The notes under the pieces were generated by a model. The model was not told where the DNA came from. It made no database searches and saw only the letters and a program-made list of their open reading frames with translations. DNA of 64,000 nucleotides from Immersiella caudata. Its lineage: Eukaryota > Ascomycota > Sordariomycetes > Sordariales > Lasiosphaeriaceae. The DNA lies in contig JAULSU010000003.1 in the NCBI GenBank assembly GCA_030512335.1, positions 1-64,000 on the forward strand, in the 5' to 3' direction. A program made the position numbers and the translations under genes. Below are positions 19,922-30,395 of the stretch, one piece after another (the stretch's first letter is position 1; each line of letters opens with the position of its first letter).

Positions 19922-21199
19922 CTAAGAAGTCAACACCTTGCTCGCAAAACCTACTCTCTTCCCAAAATCAAAGACGACAAATTGTGCCTTGAGCAGGACA
20001 TCCCCCAAAATGGCAAACGGGATGCTCTCCGGCCTTTGCATTCCCCCAAAGCAGCGAGTCCCGTTCATCCTGCTGTACACCATGTAGCTCCCCGGCACCG
20101 TCCCGCGGTAGCCATCCCGCAACCAGAAGATCCAGTCCGGCAGTCTCGCATCGCATAGAAACACCCACCCAGACCAGTCAACATCGTATCCGCTGCCTTC
20201 TACGAGCCCATAGTACGTCTTCACGACATTCCTCGGCACAAGCAGCAAACTCGTACCTGTATCCGCAATCGCCGCAAAGCCTTCGCTCTTCCCCTGAGTT
20301 TCGTTTCCGGCCTGCACACCATCCATCATGAACCGCCAAATCGCATCCCTCGGTGTCACATCGGCATACCCCATTCTTCCCAAGCGCGCCCCCCGATCGA
20401 CGTATCCAAACCCGTACCTGCCAGGTCTCCCCTTCTTCAGTTCCACTGTGAACACCTCCTGGGCGAACTCGTGGCGCACACTGTCCATAAATGTCAGGGC
20501 CTTCCCAGGTCGTACGCTGCTCCCGTGGCAGAAGCCAAGTCCGAGGATGCCTGGGCATGCGGCATCCCATGTGAACGCGCGCGAGATGCGTGAGGCCGAC
20601 TGCACGGTTTGGTATCGGGAAGTGACGGCGCCGAGTGAGACGGTGTCGCGGAAGACGGTACCCGAAGCGGTGGAGCCATCGCCGTAGTGGATGGGCCAGG
20701 TGTGGTTCTGGACGAGGGAGGAAGTGCTGCTGTTTTGGGGAGTGTTGTATCTGTGGTTCGTGAGGAGGTAACGGGGCGTGAGGGCGGAGACGACCCATCC
20801 GAAAGCCAAGAGTCAGCAAACAGGAATTGCATAGGACGAGTAAGGGAGGCACTTGCAGGTCAGCGGAACCAGTGTTGATGGCGAGGTTCAAGGTTTGCGG
20901 CGGAGTGCCGATTTGCACAGGGGAGAGATACTCGAAGTCGTTTCGTTCCGGGATTGCCTCGACAACCCCGGTCACGGGGTTGTCGAGGTTACGGGATGTA
21001 GAAGGGGATTGTGCTCAGCTGCGAAGCAGATAGAGGGGTTCAGGGAATCTCTATACTTGGCGTAGGCTTCCACCAAGGCTTTGAACCGGTTCATGTTGGG
21101 GGCATTCTGGCTGACATTTTGGAACTGAGGGTTCAGAATTTGAGTGATGGTGAAACTCCTTCGGGCCGCTGGTTTGGCGGTCAAGGGCCAAGGTCTCAA
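19922..21199 (-). pseudogene. Decayed secreted pepsin-type aspartic protease
   Basis: Reading 5' to 3': propeptide text (SFTITQILNPQFQN ... FKALVEAYAK), an intron, then NPVTGVVEAIPERNDFEYLS, PVQIGTPPQTLNLAINTGSA, an intron, and the main exon from 20809 (WVVSALTPRYLL, HYGDGSTASGTV, GILGLGF, IADTGTSLLLVP, FAILGDVLLKAQFVVFD) to the stop at 19922. This is the A1 family layout of fungal aspergillopepsin-like enzymes. Lesions: the first catalytic triad reads NTGS instead of DTGS (codon at 20874-20876), the intron before WVVSALT lacks an AG acceptor (CGG at 20800-20802), TGA interrupts the exon at 21015-21017, and no clear signal peptide is left. The second catalytic DTG is intact. An active protease is not expected. 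Confidence 0.7.
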
Positions 21200-21485
21200 T
21201 AAGGGCCCAAAAGCTGCTGTACGACGGACGGGGACTTTGACGAGTGGGGATGGAGCGAGGAAACCGAGTCATGGGGCGCCATTTTCGAGGCGCTGAGGGA
21301 CGCGACGTGAGTCCAACCCTCGAGTTGGAGACGATCTCGAGCCCGCCTCAGACTCCACAGATGGTGGGGGAGAAGGGGAGGGGGCTGGAATAAGAGGTCT
21401 GGAGGGTCAACGGGGACTGCTGTGGGAAGGGTGATGTTGCCATTGGTTGAAGACCGGGAAGTCGAGATTGTAGTTTGGTTGGGGG
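21200..21485. other. Short gap between protease relic and small peptide frame
   Basis: No coding text recognised. The missing protease signal exon would have lain here but is not visible. Confidence 0.35.
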
Positions 21486-21677
21486 CTAGTCCAGCTTGTC
21501 TCTTGATTTGGGGATAAGGTGCTCCTGGTGCTGAGGAACAATAACAACAGTGGGGGTTGCTTCCTCTAGTTGGTCTCGCCTCTTACGCACAGCTCGAGTA
21601 TGAGCGTTCCTGGGCCTGCCAGAAACATAGTCGATGCCCAATAGGAACGACAAAAAAAGGAAAGACGAGGTATGCAT
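21486..21677 (-). CDS. Possible 63-aa secreted peptide
   Basis: A complete ATG-to-stop frame. It has a hydrophobic signal-like start (MHTSSFLFLSFLLGIDYVSG) and a dibasic-rich site (RAVRKRRDQ) of the kind cut by Kex2, then a hydrophilic tail (EEATPTVVIVPQHQEH). There are no cysteines. Composition fits a processed secreted peptide. No homologue comes to mind and the frame is short enough to be chance. Confidence 0.35.
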   Translation of the reverse strand: MHTSSFLFLSFLLGIDYVSGRPRNAHTRAVRKRRDQLEEATPTVVIVPQHQEHLIPKSRDKLD

Positions 21678-21746
21678 GTTGAAGGTGATGATGATGGGAA
21701 GTTAACAGACTGACAGCCAGATAGGTGCCATTTATCATACAGTCTG

Positions 21747-21771
21747 CCCCCCCCCCCCCCCCCCCCCCCCC
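21747..21771. repeat. 25-nt poly-C run
   Basis: An uninterrupted run of 25 C, the longest homopolymer noticed in the window. Length is likely to be variable or inexact in the assembly. Confidence 0.9.
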
Positions 21772-21988
21772 AATTCTTTCACATCGCGGTCGTTGTGCTG
21801 GCCAGCCACAGTGGTTTATTGATAGGAAGAAGGGATACGCGTCTGCGGTGGTCTGGAATGCAGAAAGAGGCGCGCTTTCCTCCTGATTCACGACCAAAGG
21901 GAGAAACATCCTAAAAGACGACCACGCGTCGGTTGCTGTCTAAGGCACTGTGGAGCCATGACACTGCCAGTCACCGATTCTTGGCATA

Positions 21989-22177
21989 CAGTCAGATGCC
22001 CTGTAAATGCAAGCCCCCTTTCGCGTAAACTGCCGAGTTTGTGCAACCCTCCGGCCTGTCTGAATTCCCGATTTGAGTGCAAGGGGCACCCAGTTTCTGC
22101 AAATCCTCCACTTTGTCCTAGTATGCGCAGCGCAAAGTGCGTGTCTGGAATGCTTGCATATACAGGGCACCTGACTG
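21989..22177. mobile_element. 189-bp MITE with 26-bp terminal inverted repeats and TA target duplication
   Basis: The left end 21989-22014 begins CAGTCAGATGCCCTGTAAAT and the right end 22152-22177 is its inverse with 24 of 26 positions matching. TA dinucleotides flank both ends (21987-21988 and 22178-22179). The interior has no open frame of use. Termini starting CAGTC next to TA, and the small size, fit a non-autonomous Tc1/mariner (pogo/Fot1-like) element. It ends 79 bp past the stop codon of the nucleoside hydrolase gene, so it may lie in its 3' UTR or terminator region. Confidence 0.75.
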
Positions 22178-22255
22178 TATGCGACTCTTTGATGGGTTTC
22201 GGAAGAATGCGATGCGAAGGTAAGTTCCCGTCCATGGCCTCAGGCTGGCGTGACG

Positions 22256-23426
22256 CTACAGTTCTTCATGCCAGAGATGACCCTCGCAAGAGGGCGCCGA
22301 GCTGCCCCCGCCAGCCCCTTTTATCCCTGAGAGTGAGCCTTTTAGCAGCAGCCGGTCGATCCCGGCAGCCGCAGTCTTGTTGTCGACCTTCAGTCGCAGG
22401 AATTTCTGTTCCGTGACTGACTCGTCCCACACCCACGCATTGGACCCATCTGGCCCAACATAATTGTACCCGTACTCGTTCCCAAACTCGAAGAACCCTC
22501 CTAGGCCGTGAATACCATACAACACGGCCAGCATGTCCCACGACGGACGGGGTTTGAAGTACGAATAGTAGATGTAGGCTTGCCGGACAATGTCGGTCGC
22601 AGGCCCTTCTCGCATGAGCCGGCCTCCTGAGAAAACATCACGGCCGGCCTCGTCTCCCAGAAACACAACGCGGCCTTCCCATGTGTTGATAGCGTGGGCC
22701 GTCTGACTTGGACTTGACCCGAAAAAGTTCCACTCCCTGCCCGACGGATATGCACCGCCCATGACAACCAACTCCGCGACTTTTTGCGAAACGAGCTCTC
22801 GCCCGGTATGGTGTGAGTAACCATCTCCAGTGGAATTCAGCAGGGCGGATAGCTGTAGAGAAAAAGTCAGATCAGGGCATCATGCGAGATAATTTCAGGG
22901 GGTTGGCGCACGTTGTCCAGAAATCCGATCGACACAATCGTCACACTCGCATCTTCGGTCTCCGCCAGGACTTTCCGATACAGCTTGACGGGATCCCAGG
23001 CATCTTCGGCATGTCCCCAAGGGATACTGCCGCCGGAGAAATGGTATGCGATCTTGCTTGTGTACTCGCCGAGCTCAAAGCTCCAGTCGTCAAAGAAGGT
23101 AGTGTTTGTCAAAGGTCGAATGGTCCCAATAGGCACCTGCGGGCTTCCATAATGTGATAATATGGCTGAAACGGCCATGGCGGAGAATGTCGAGGGGTAG
23201 TTGATGTTGACGGCGAGAAGATTTGCACTTGAGGATGTGGCGGCGAGCATGAGCGCTCCGGTGTCGCTGAGACTCGTCAGCAAAACTCTCTCTGCACAAT
23301 TCAAACGAGCCGACGCGCGTACTCGACGTCGCTGAAAATGTCGGTGTCTATGATGATATTTTTCCGATGGCCAAGACATAGTATGGCTTCCAACAGCAGT
23401 ATAGTGGCAGAGCCGGAGAGCTTCAT
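22256..23426 (-). CDS. Inosine-uridine-type nucleoside hydrolase
   Basis: Three exons: 23426-23323, 23266-22912 and 22852-22256; 351 aa. The joined N-terminus reads IIIDTDIFSDVDDTGAL, the calcium-binding DTDxxxDxDD motif of the family, and only the spliced form restores it. Then LAVNINYPSTFSAMAVSAIL, VSIGFLDNLSALL and the strongly typical LVVMGGAYPSGREWNFFG. These enzymes hydrolyse the N-glycosidic bond of ribonucleosides to base and ribose for salvage. The first 20 residues (MKLSGSATILLLEAILCLG) look like a signal peptide, so this copy may be secreted, as in many fungi. A MITE lies just downstream. The frame is intact. Confidence 0.85.
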
Positions 23427-23870
23427 GTTGCTGCAATTGACGAGGGACGAGCTGCATCAATTCCAGGCGAAACGCAAGATAGCCAAGTTCGGTTGAGGTA
23501 TGGGGGAGATTTGGGGAACCACCTAGCACCGGCACCCGGCACCCGTTGTGGTTGGGAAAGACTTGGCCTGCAGCTAGGCACCTGGCCGAGTCCCTCCAGT
23601 TGGTCGGAAGGAACCGCAGCCTGCACCTGACACTTCGAATTCAGTAGGCCCAGGAAAACCACCCTATTCTTTTTCGGGGTCACACCGTTGCCGAAACGAC
23701 GACATTGTAAACTGCCTTCCGAATGCACTTGTTCGTTTCAGGACATCCTCTGCGTGCATCTGAATGGCATCGCTTGGTGAAAAGTCTTTGTCATCTCTCA
23801 AAGAGGCCCCGAAACGAAAGTACGAGCACCTGCTAGACTAAAATTATCGCCTGATACTGTTAACTGAATA
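23427..23870. other. Intergenic, no gene recognised
   Basis: 0.44 kb between two minus-strand genes, with a C/G-rich stretch near 23520-23560 containing repeated CACCCGGCACC-like units. No coding text. Confidence 0.4.
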
Positions 23871-25169
23871 TTAATGGGAGCCCAGTGGTCTGTAGCTATC
23901 CTTCGGCTCAGTCACCACCGCCAGTTCCACGCTGGCTGGTCGCCCACGAACCGTACTCGATCGCTCCGACTTAGATTCCGATGTTCGCATCCTTGATGCC
24001 CAAGAAAGCTCGGTATCCTCAGTGCCGCCCCTGTGCCTCCTCGCATGCCCGATCGTGTCAACACCCTGACCCTCTTCCTTTGTTGTCTGATCCGATTCCA
24101 CAGACCATAACCTAGGAAACCACCTAGAAAGAACCGGGTTGATAGTAGTAAGACAAGCGCAAATGACGGTAATGTGCACCTCGGCCATGGTCCAACACGC
24201 TTTGATGACAGTCCCGCGATCGGTAGGCCCGTCGAGGCCGTGGATGAATTGGAGCGTGCGGACTAAAGAGATGATGCAAACTCTGGAGTGAAGTCGTCAA
24301 TCCTCCATTCCCAGACCACTGTGGAACGCTCGGTTCAGAACTTACAGAAACGCCAACACAAAGACCCCACCAAGTGCTATCTGCTGTCTCTTCGGAATCC
24401 TCACCTTCCTCAACACGGTCAATGGCAGCATGAAGATCAGAAAGTCAGTCACAATGTTGATGCCTGCGTGGCTCCAATACACGTCGAACGTGTGACAGTA
24501 GGTGCTGCCGTATTTGTACTTGGTGCGGTCCCAGAAGGCCTCAAGAGGTACACACACGGTGAAGAGTGAGGCGATGATCCACATGTGGGTGAGAATGACG
24601 ATGACGAGCAGCGCTTTCGTAGCGACGGTTACGTAGGAATATCGAAGGGCGCGGAGGTAGAGGCAGAGGATCGAGATTTTGACCGAGGTGAGCGCAACGG
24701 CGTAGATGATGTTCATGGACCATGCTAGCTGGCACAGGTTAGGGAGGGGCGTGACTGCTGGCGAGCGGGAATGAGGGCCTACCTTGAGAAAGATTGTCAA
24801 GGTTCCTGGTGACAGCTTGGAGAGCGTACGGCCGAGCCCGGTTTGCAGCTCTTGTCGGTCGTGTTAATTGCAAGAGGGACTGTGCAGACGTGGAAGTCAC
24901 TTACGGGCGAGGTTTCCCGCCGAGAAAACGGTTGCACAGAACTGCGAGCATGTCAGATTTGTCCTGTTGTCAGTGGACGGGTGACATACCCATCCCAGGA
25001 GGAGAAACCAATCCTCCAGTGCGAAAATGCGAAGAATAACCGCCCTCGACCAGACCCTCAAGCCCGCGGTAAACGTCGATAAAAGAATGGTCAGGACGGC
25101 GACAGCGATAATTGGCTGGCCAAAAAAGACGTTGGGGTCGCCCACGGGCTCGGGCGCTGGGTGGGTCAT
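23871..25169 (-). CDS. SAT4-family (rhodopsin domain) membrane protein
   Basis: Five exons: 25169-24990, 24941-24905, 24850-24783, 24728-24346 and 24282-23871; 359 aa. Frames meet exactly at each junction. The text follows the fungal rhodopsin/SAT4 domain: PIIAVAVLTILLSTFTAGLR (TM1), an ALEDWFLLLGW variant of the family's DDW motif, ARQ-like LQTGLGRTLSKLSPG, SVKISILCLYLRALRYS, HMWIIASLFTVCVPLEAFWD, INIVTDFLIFMLPLTVLRKV, QQIALGGVFVLAFL and RTLQFIHGLD, with a final helix near VHITVICACL and a polar Ser/Thr-rich tail. About seven helices place it in the plasma membrane. Some family members act in secondary metabolism or in host sensing; this one has no CFEM domain. A paralogue lies at 32657-34139. 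Confidence 0.85.
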
Positions 25170-27287
25170 AGTGGCCCCTCAGGACGTTCCCTCGGCTTCC
25201 GTTCTCACAAGTTGGCGCTGTCCGCAAGGAAAAGACTCCATGGATACAAATTGAAGAGGATGTGGAGGATCCGGAGAACGCTATCAATCGACCAACGATG
25301 CGGGCCTGCATTGATCAATCATTTTAACCTCTCCCATGTCGGGGCTAGAAGCCTGCCGGCTGTGCCTGGGAAGCTGGACCGAGTCAAGACCGGTCAGTCG
25401 GTGAGGATCCAGGCCTGGGGAGTCTGCCCACTAATGCCGCGGGCCGATCCCGATTGGAGCTCTGGAGCGGCAACAAGAGAGCGTGGCGTCCGAACCAATT
25501 GTCATCGGCATTCCCCCCAGCGCCCCAGCTGCAAGCCAGCGGACATAAGGTTTAAACGAGGTGTGCTAATCCAAAGAGAATGCAGGGCGTTCCCCGACAG
25601 CATGGTTCAGGTCTGTGAAGCGCGCAGCAAATGCGACACCGGGGTGGGAAGGAAGACACAGCTTTCAGCGGGCGTCTGTGCGGGTCGCCAACCAGATCGC
25701 GTCGGTGCGTCAGTGACGTAATGAAATTGCTCAATCCAAACTGTGGGATGGCGCAACATCATGCCAATCCAAGACAAGGGCGCATTTCAGCAGACAGCCA
25801 TCAGAACGCCTAGAATACGCCATCGCGGGCAGCACTTTTGTTAGACAGGATCAAATCTTGTCCTTTTGTCGACTCAGGTCCCACCTCAATATGTATCCGC
25901 TTTGTTTGGGCAGTTTATCTCACACGCATCGAAACGATAAAGACGTACTGGTGACGGAAGCTTACCTCCAGAATCTCAGCGCGCCGAACTTACCGAATCC
26001 GCTCTCTGTGTTACCACCTTGATTTCAAGAACTGGCCAAATCGAATTTAAAGGGCAACCAACATGAAGTATGTCCCGCAAGGAAGTGTGTCGTCACATTC
26101 CATTGCGGCATTCATCTTCAATTTGCGCTGTGCGTCGTCAAAAGATCCTCTTTGACTCCGCGCCACAATGCTATTGTGGTCAAAAAAGCACTCAAGCTAT
26201 TTAACAACCCAACATACGAAAAGCATCCCTTTCCAGACCCATCCCATCCCTTTCCAGGCCCATCCCACTCCCGCCGATCTCCAGCCATCAGAATCAAAGC
26301 ACCCTGAAAAACACCAGGGCATCCTGAACCACCTCATTTGAAGGGATCTTGGGGACTTAAAGTGAGCCCACCCGAATCGAGGCTAGGGATTGATCCCTGG
26401 AAAGGATGACCGGGGAGTTGGAGGCTTCAGCGCTCAGAACAATACCGAGCGCATTTCTGCACATACTGGGCCGTAGAGGGGCTCGGGCAACTCCTCGTAC
26501 AGCGGTCCATGCAAGGGAGCTAGTCACCAACAGATCAGGACACTGTGGGTGGGTGGCGAAAAGAATCTGGACTTGCATATACAGGTTGCTGGGCACTCTT
26601 CTCGACAACATCGGTGTTTGTGGCTAGTCTAAACTAAGAGGGACGGGGGCGGTTAGCGGACCGAGAAGAACGGGAAGGGAAAGGAGATGCATGTTTAGGT
26701 GTTAATTAGCCACGGATGTGATTTATCGGTATAACTATGTCAGTCGATGGGTCCCAGGTCTTGAACTTGGGCAACTCGATCATCTCACCCCTATGAGAGG
26801 TGCTCCTTCTTATATACGACGAGAAGTACCTCGACTTGAACCCTGACGGACACTAGGCTCTTAGAAGGAAAAAATATTTGCCTGGTTGCTTCGCGTTCCG
26901 AAGCAGTTGATGCATGGATGCCCAGAAGCAACCGCAAGGATCGTTCAGCTGCCATTTACGCGATTACCGACACTGCGTTCAATTTCGGCAGCCTTATGCT
27001 ACCCTTGGAATGTCGCTGTCTCCTACTGGGCTACAGATCAAGCGCCATGATAGGTATGCAGGTCAATCTTATCAGATCATCTGACAATCTCTTGGGTGCC
27101 CCCCGCTCGCCGAGAGATGTCAAGATGAGCTGAAGACAACCATTGCATAGCTACTGCAGCTGAGCGCAATATTTACGTAACACTCCAATTCATTGACTCA
27201 CGGCACAGCGAAACTGAACACACTAACTGTCAGAACCACCAGTAGAACTGAGCCACTAGCCGTTCTCAGCCATATCCCCAACCCTGC
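25170..27287. other. 2.1-kb gene-poor stretch
   Basis: No gene recognised. A short minus-strand text near 26720-26790 (MIELPKFKTWDPSTD) looks protein-like but is only 25 codons and overlaps a small hairpin resembling a tRNA arm. Otherwise the sequence is unremarkable. Confidence 0.4.
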
Positions 27288-28211
27288 TCAAACCTCAACG
27301 ACCCCCTTCATCACTCTCACACAGGACCCCGTCACATACACATCCTTGACCTCCCCCCCTTCCTTCCTCACTTCCAACCGAATGATACTCCCCCTTCCCA
27401 TCTCCACCCCTTGTTCGATTGTCGCCTGCACCGTCACATCTTGCTCATCCAAGTTGGACACCAAGTAAGCCCCCAGCGCAGCCGACGCGCTCCCCGTCGC
27501 CGGATCCTCCGAGACATCATCCAGCGGAGCGAACATCCTCGCTCGAATCTTCCACGGGCTTTCGGGATTGCGGACATAGAGGAACAGTGGAAACTTAGGG
27601 GCTTGAGTCTTGTAGGTAGCATTTGCCTCGTGAAAGGCCGAGACATTCAGTCGGGCTTGGCCCAGCGCGCCCAGATCGTTGAGTTCTGCAAAGGCAAAGG
27701 CGAGCCCGACGGAGGCGATGACGGGCGCATGGGAGGTGATTTTGATCTGAGAGGTCGCGATAGAGGCGCATCTTGCAACGAGCTCCAGCGGGATGATTGA
27801 TCCCGTTGTCAAGGGGCCAGGGGCACGGATAGTAGCGCCGGTGATGGTGTTGGTGGTATCATCTCGGAGGAGGTTGACCGACACAATACCGGCCTTTTCT
27901 TCAAAAAGAAGCGCGTCCCCTACGGGAATGCCAAAGAGCGTCGGGAGCTGGCCGAGGACGAAGGCGGTGCCGACGTTTGGGTGACCGGCGAAGGGGACTT
28001 CGGAGGTCGGGGTGAAGATGCGCACTTGGGCGCTGTTTGCGGGGTCGGCGGGCGGCAGGACAAATGTTGATTCCGAGTAGCCGAATTCCTTTGCGATGGA
28101 TTGCATGTCGGCCGTTTCGAGGCCCCGCGCGTCCGGGATCACGGCAAGCGGGTTGCCCGAGAATCGGTCGGCCGTGAAAACATCGACGGTGATGAAGTCA
28201 GCATAAGGCAT
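27288..28211 (-). CDS. PhzF-family isomerase/epimerase-like protein
   Basis: Intronless, 307 aa from the ATG at 28211 (MPYADFITVDVFTADRFSGN). PhzF hallmarks are present: FSGNPLAVIPDA, GYSESTFVLPP with the conserved catalytic Glu at about residue 47, VRIFTPTSEVPFAGHPNVGT, and in the second half MFAPLDDVSEDPATGSASAA. The fold is two diaminopimelate-epimerase-like halves facing one active site. In bacteria PhzF isomerises an anthranilate-type intermediate of phenazines, but fungal members are common and their substrates are mostly unknown. No phenazine genes lie nearby, so the family name should not be read as a pathway claim. The upstream in-frame extension to 28391 lacks similarity and was not used. 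Confidence 0.88.
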   Translation of the reverse strand: MPYADFITVDVFTADRFSGNPLAVIPDARGLETADMQSIAKEFGYSESTFVLPPADPANSAQVRIFTPTSEVPFAGHPNVGTAFVLGQLPTLFGIPVGDALLFEEKAGIVSVNLLRDDTTNTITGATIRAPGPLTTGSIIPLELVARCASIATSQIKITSHAPVIASVGLAFAFAELNDLGALGQARLNVSAFHEANATYKTQAPKFPLFLYVRNPESPWKIRARMFAPLDDVSEDPATGSASAALGAYLVSNLDEQDVTVQATIEQGVEMGRGSIIRLEVRKEGGEVKDVYVTGSCVRVMKGVVEV

Positions 28212-28646
28212 GTTGATGGTTGCCCGTGCTTCGCGTAAAATACAGTGTTGAGGGATGTTAGATGACTTGGGAAGGCGCTGGAGACATTTCGAGTGGTGTG
28301 TGAGAGCCAACTGAAGAATCATTAGCGGGGTGGGGGATGGCCACATCTTCCCGGTTTCCGGGCCGGGTGACCCACTTGCGGTGCGGGGCACGCCCTGCCG
28401 ATTATGACGAAGGCCCGATGACTAACCACCAAGCCTAAAAGCTAGGTCCGGAAGAGCTATTGGTCGGAAGCTTGGCGATCAGGAGTTGAAACACGTGGGC
28501 TCAGTTTGCTTACCAGTGATCATGCCTTCTATTATATGTATAGTAGGTGCCGTTTTCTACGTTCTATCTTCAATGATCTATCTTGTATCTTTACCCTCTA
28601 CCGATCTCCCATTCAAGGCAACAGTCAGTGACCTGCACCAGCCATT
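28212..28646. other. Short intergenic region between tandem minus-strand genes
   Basis: No coding text recognised; promoter of the PhzF gene and 3' flank of the glycosyltransferase gene. Confidence 0.4.
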
Positions 28647-30269
28647 TCAAGAGCTCCCAGCACCCTTGACAAGCACCAGATTGTTTTTACTTGCAGCGTT
28701 GTGCTTGCAAACATCCTTTCCCCTGAACGCCAATTCGATGAAAGAGTAGAGCTCTACAAAGCTGTAGGCGAGAATGGTCGGCAGCATCAAAACCCAATGC
28801 AGCAGGCCTCTTGCAACCCCCCGAAGACCCATGTTGTAATGGTTGCTTCCACCCCCAGGCACGGGAAGGCACCACCGGACGAGGACAGTGACAATGAGTA
28901 AGAAGGCGTATTGCGTTCCCAAGAAGATGAGAGTGATTTCTGTGAAAGAAGAGTCGTTGATGAAGAGTCGATCGTGGTGAGGAGCAACCATGTTGATGAG
29001 CTGAACAATGATGGGGGAGAAGACCGAGAAGATCGCGCTGGCGCAGAGGACGAGGCCGTAGTAGACAAAGAAGCGTGTGGCCCAGCTGATGGACAAATAG
29101 AGCCCGGGCATTCGGTAGGTCTTGACGATGAAGTAATGGAAGACTTCGCCGGCGCCAATAGTCCATCGACGAACCTGAAGGGCCCATTCGCGTATCTCAT
29201 CCGCGTAGTTGGCGCCCGAGGTCGGGCCATTGATGGAAATGAGGTTCAGAGGCCGGATGCGGATTTCTCGGCGGGTCATGATTGTGTAACGAATCAAAGC
29301 AATGATGTCCTCCATCTGGTAGGCCGGGTGGGTGAAGGCGCCCTCTTCCAATAGCTTTACGCTGAGCGAGTAATGAGACATGGGATTGATGTTCCAGGGG
29401 ATCAGAACACCCATGAAGAAAAAGGTGCGCAAAACTCCGGTGATGTCGACAAAGAAGGGCATCGAGTCGCGCTTGTAGACGATAATGGACTGCCAGATGG
29501 AGGAATGGCGGTTGGTAGAATCGAGCTTGGAGTACTCGGTTTCCAGCTCCCGCATGTAGTCGGGGTCGAAAACCGCATCGCAGTCGCAGTTGGTGAAGAT
29601 GTGTTCGTACTTGTCGTAGTGGTAGTCGTCATCTTGTCGGAGAATCCGCAGGCCCTGGCGACAGGCGTAGTTCATGTTGGAGCACTTGCCAGGGATTTCG
29701 CCGGGGACGCCCGAGGGGTGAAAGGTGACGATGAGACGAAGGAATTTGTTGTCGTACTTGGCGTAAACTTCGTCGCGTTTGGCCTTCTTGTCGGGGGTGC
29801 GGGATTCCATGCCGATGATGACGGACATGCGGGATGTGGCATCTTGTTGCTGCGCGAGCGAGTCCAAGGTCGTTTGCAGCACACTCATGGGTTCCTTGTA
29901 CAAGGTCATGGCGACAATGTGGCGAATCGTCGAGTAGTCGTTGGCCGTGGCGTCTGCTGATTCAGCATCTTGAGCTTTGGCCGCTCTCAGCTTGTTTCGG
30001 CCGTTGATGGCGAGCGCTCGACGGATGGCGCAAATGGTGGCTATCAGCCAGATAAGTTGGAAAATACCGATTGTGACGATGATGACGATGTTGGTTGCTT
30101 GGTTGACATAGGGAATAAGAGGCATCCAGACGGGAAAGAGTAGGAAAGTGGAGATGATGAAAAGGAATAAGATGTTCCAGCGGACATAGCGATTGGCTGC
30201 CTCTAGCTTTGCAGCGCTCATGCCACTATTCAGGCTCTCGGAGGATGAGAACGGCGATGTTGAAGACAT
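28647..30269 (-). CDS. Membrane glycosyltransferase family 2 (chitin/cellulose synthase-like)
   Basis: Intronless, 540 aa from the ATG at 30269 (MSSTSPFSSSESLNSGMSAA). In-frame ATGs at 30314, 30317 and 30395 exist; a TATATTAA element at 30353-30360 makes the longest form unlikely. Two N-terminal transmembrane helices (ILFLFIISTFLLFPVWM; IVIIVTIGIFQLIWLIATIC) precede the GT-A domain: HIVAMTLYKEPMSVLQTTLD, NMNYACRQGL, and the metal-binding NCDCDAVFDPDY. The acceptor motif QVRRW (as in the QxxRW signature) follows in EWALQVRRWTIG. At least four C-terminal helices complete it. This is a processive-type polysaccharide synthase architecture. The product is unknown; it is shorter than true chitin synthases. 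It acts from the cytosolic side of a membrane. Confidence 0.82.
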   Translation of the reverse strand: MSSTSPFSSSESLNSGMSAAKLEAANRYVRWNILFLFIISTFLLFPVWMPLIPYVNQATNIVIIVTIGIFQLIWLIATICAIRRALAINGRNKLRAAKAQDAESADATANDYSTIRHIVAMTLYKEPMSVLQTTLDSLAQQQDATSRMSVIIGMESRTPDKKAKRDEVYAKYDNKFLRLIVTFHPSGVPGEIPGKCSNMNYACRQGLRILRQDDDYHYDKYEHIFTNCDCDAVFDPDYMRELETEYSKLDSTNRHSSIWQSIIVYKRDSMPFFVDITGVLRTFFFMGVLIPWNINPMSHYSLSVKLLEEGAFTHPAYQMEDIIALIRYTIMTRREIRIRPLNLISINGPTSGANYADEIREWALQVRRWTIGAGEVFHYFIVKTYRMPGLYLSISWATRFFVYYGLVLCASAIFSVFSPIIVQLINMVAPHHDRLFINDSSFTEITLIFLGTQYAFLLIVTVLVRWCLPVPGGGSNHYNMGLRGVARGLLHWVLMLPTILAYSFVELYSFIELAFRGKDVCKHNAASKNNLVLVKGAGSS

Positions 30270-30340
30270 CTTGGGCGAAGGCTTCTCACACGCAGTCACT
30301 GGAATCACTGGCATCATTGATGGAATCGGGCGTTCTCCCT

Positions 30341-30360
30341 TTCTTAATATTCTTAATATA
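30341..30360 (-). promoter_or_regulatory. TATA-like double repeat upstream of the GT2 gene
   Basis: A direct repeat of TTCTTAATA (plus strand), reading TATATTAAGAATATTAAGAA on the gene strand. It is 72-91 nt upstream of the chosen ATG and suits a TATA region. Confidence 0.35.
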
Positions 30361-30395
30361 ATAACGGAGTCAATCCCCGTCAAAGGTCGTTCCAT

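Noticed and set aside
26720..26860. tRNA-like arm and short MIELPKFKTWDP text on the minus strand
   Set aside because: No full cloverleaf can be drawn and the coding text is only 25 codons; evidence too thin for either.
27288..30395. Phenazine or polysaccharide biosynthetic cluster
   Set aside because: A PhzF-family gene next to a GT2 gene is not a cluster; no partner enzymes of either pathway are present.
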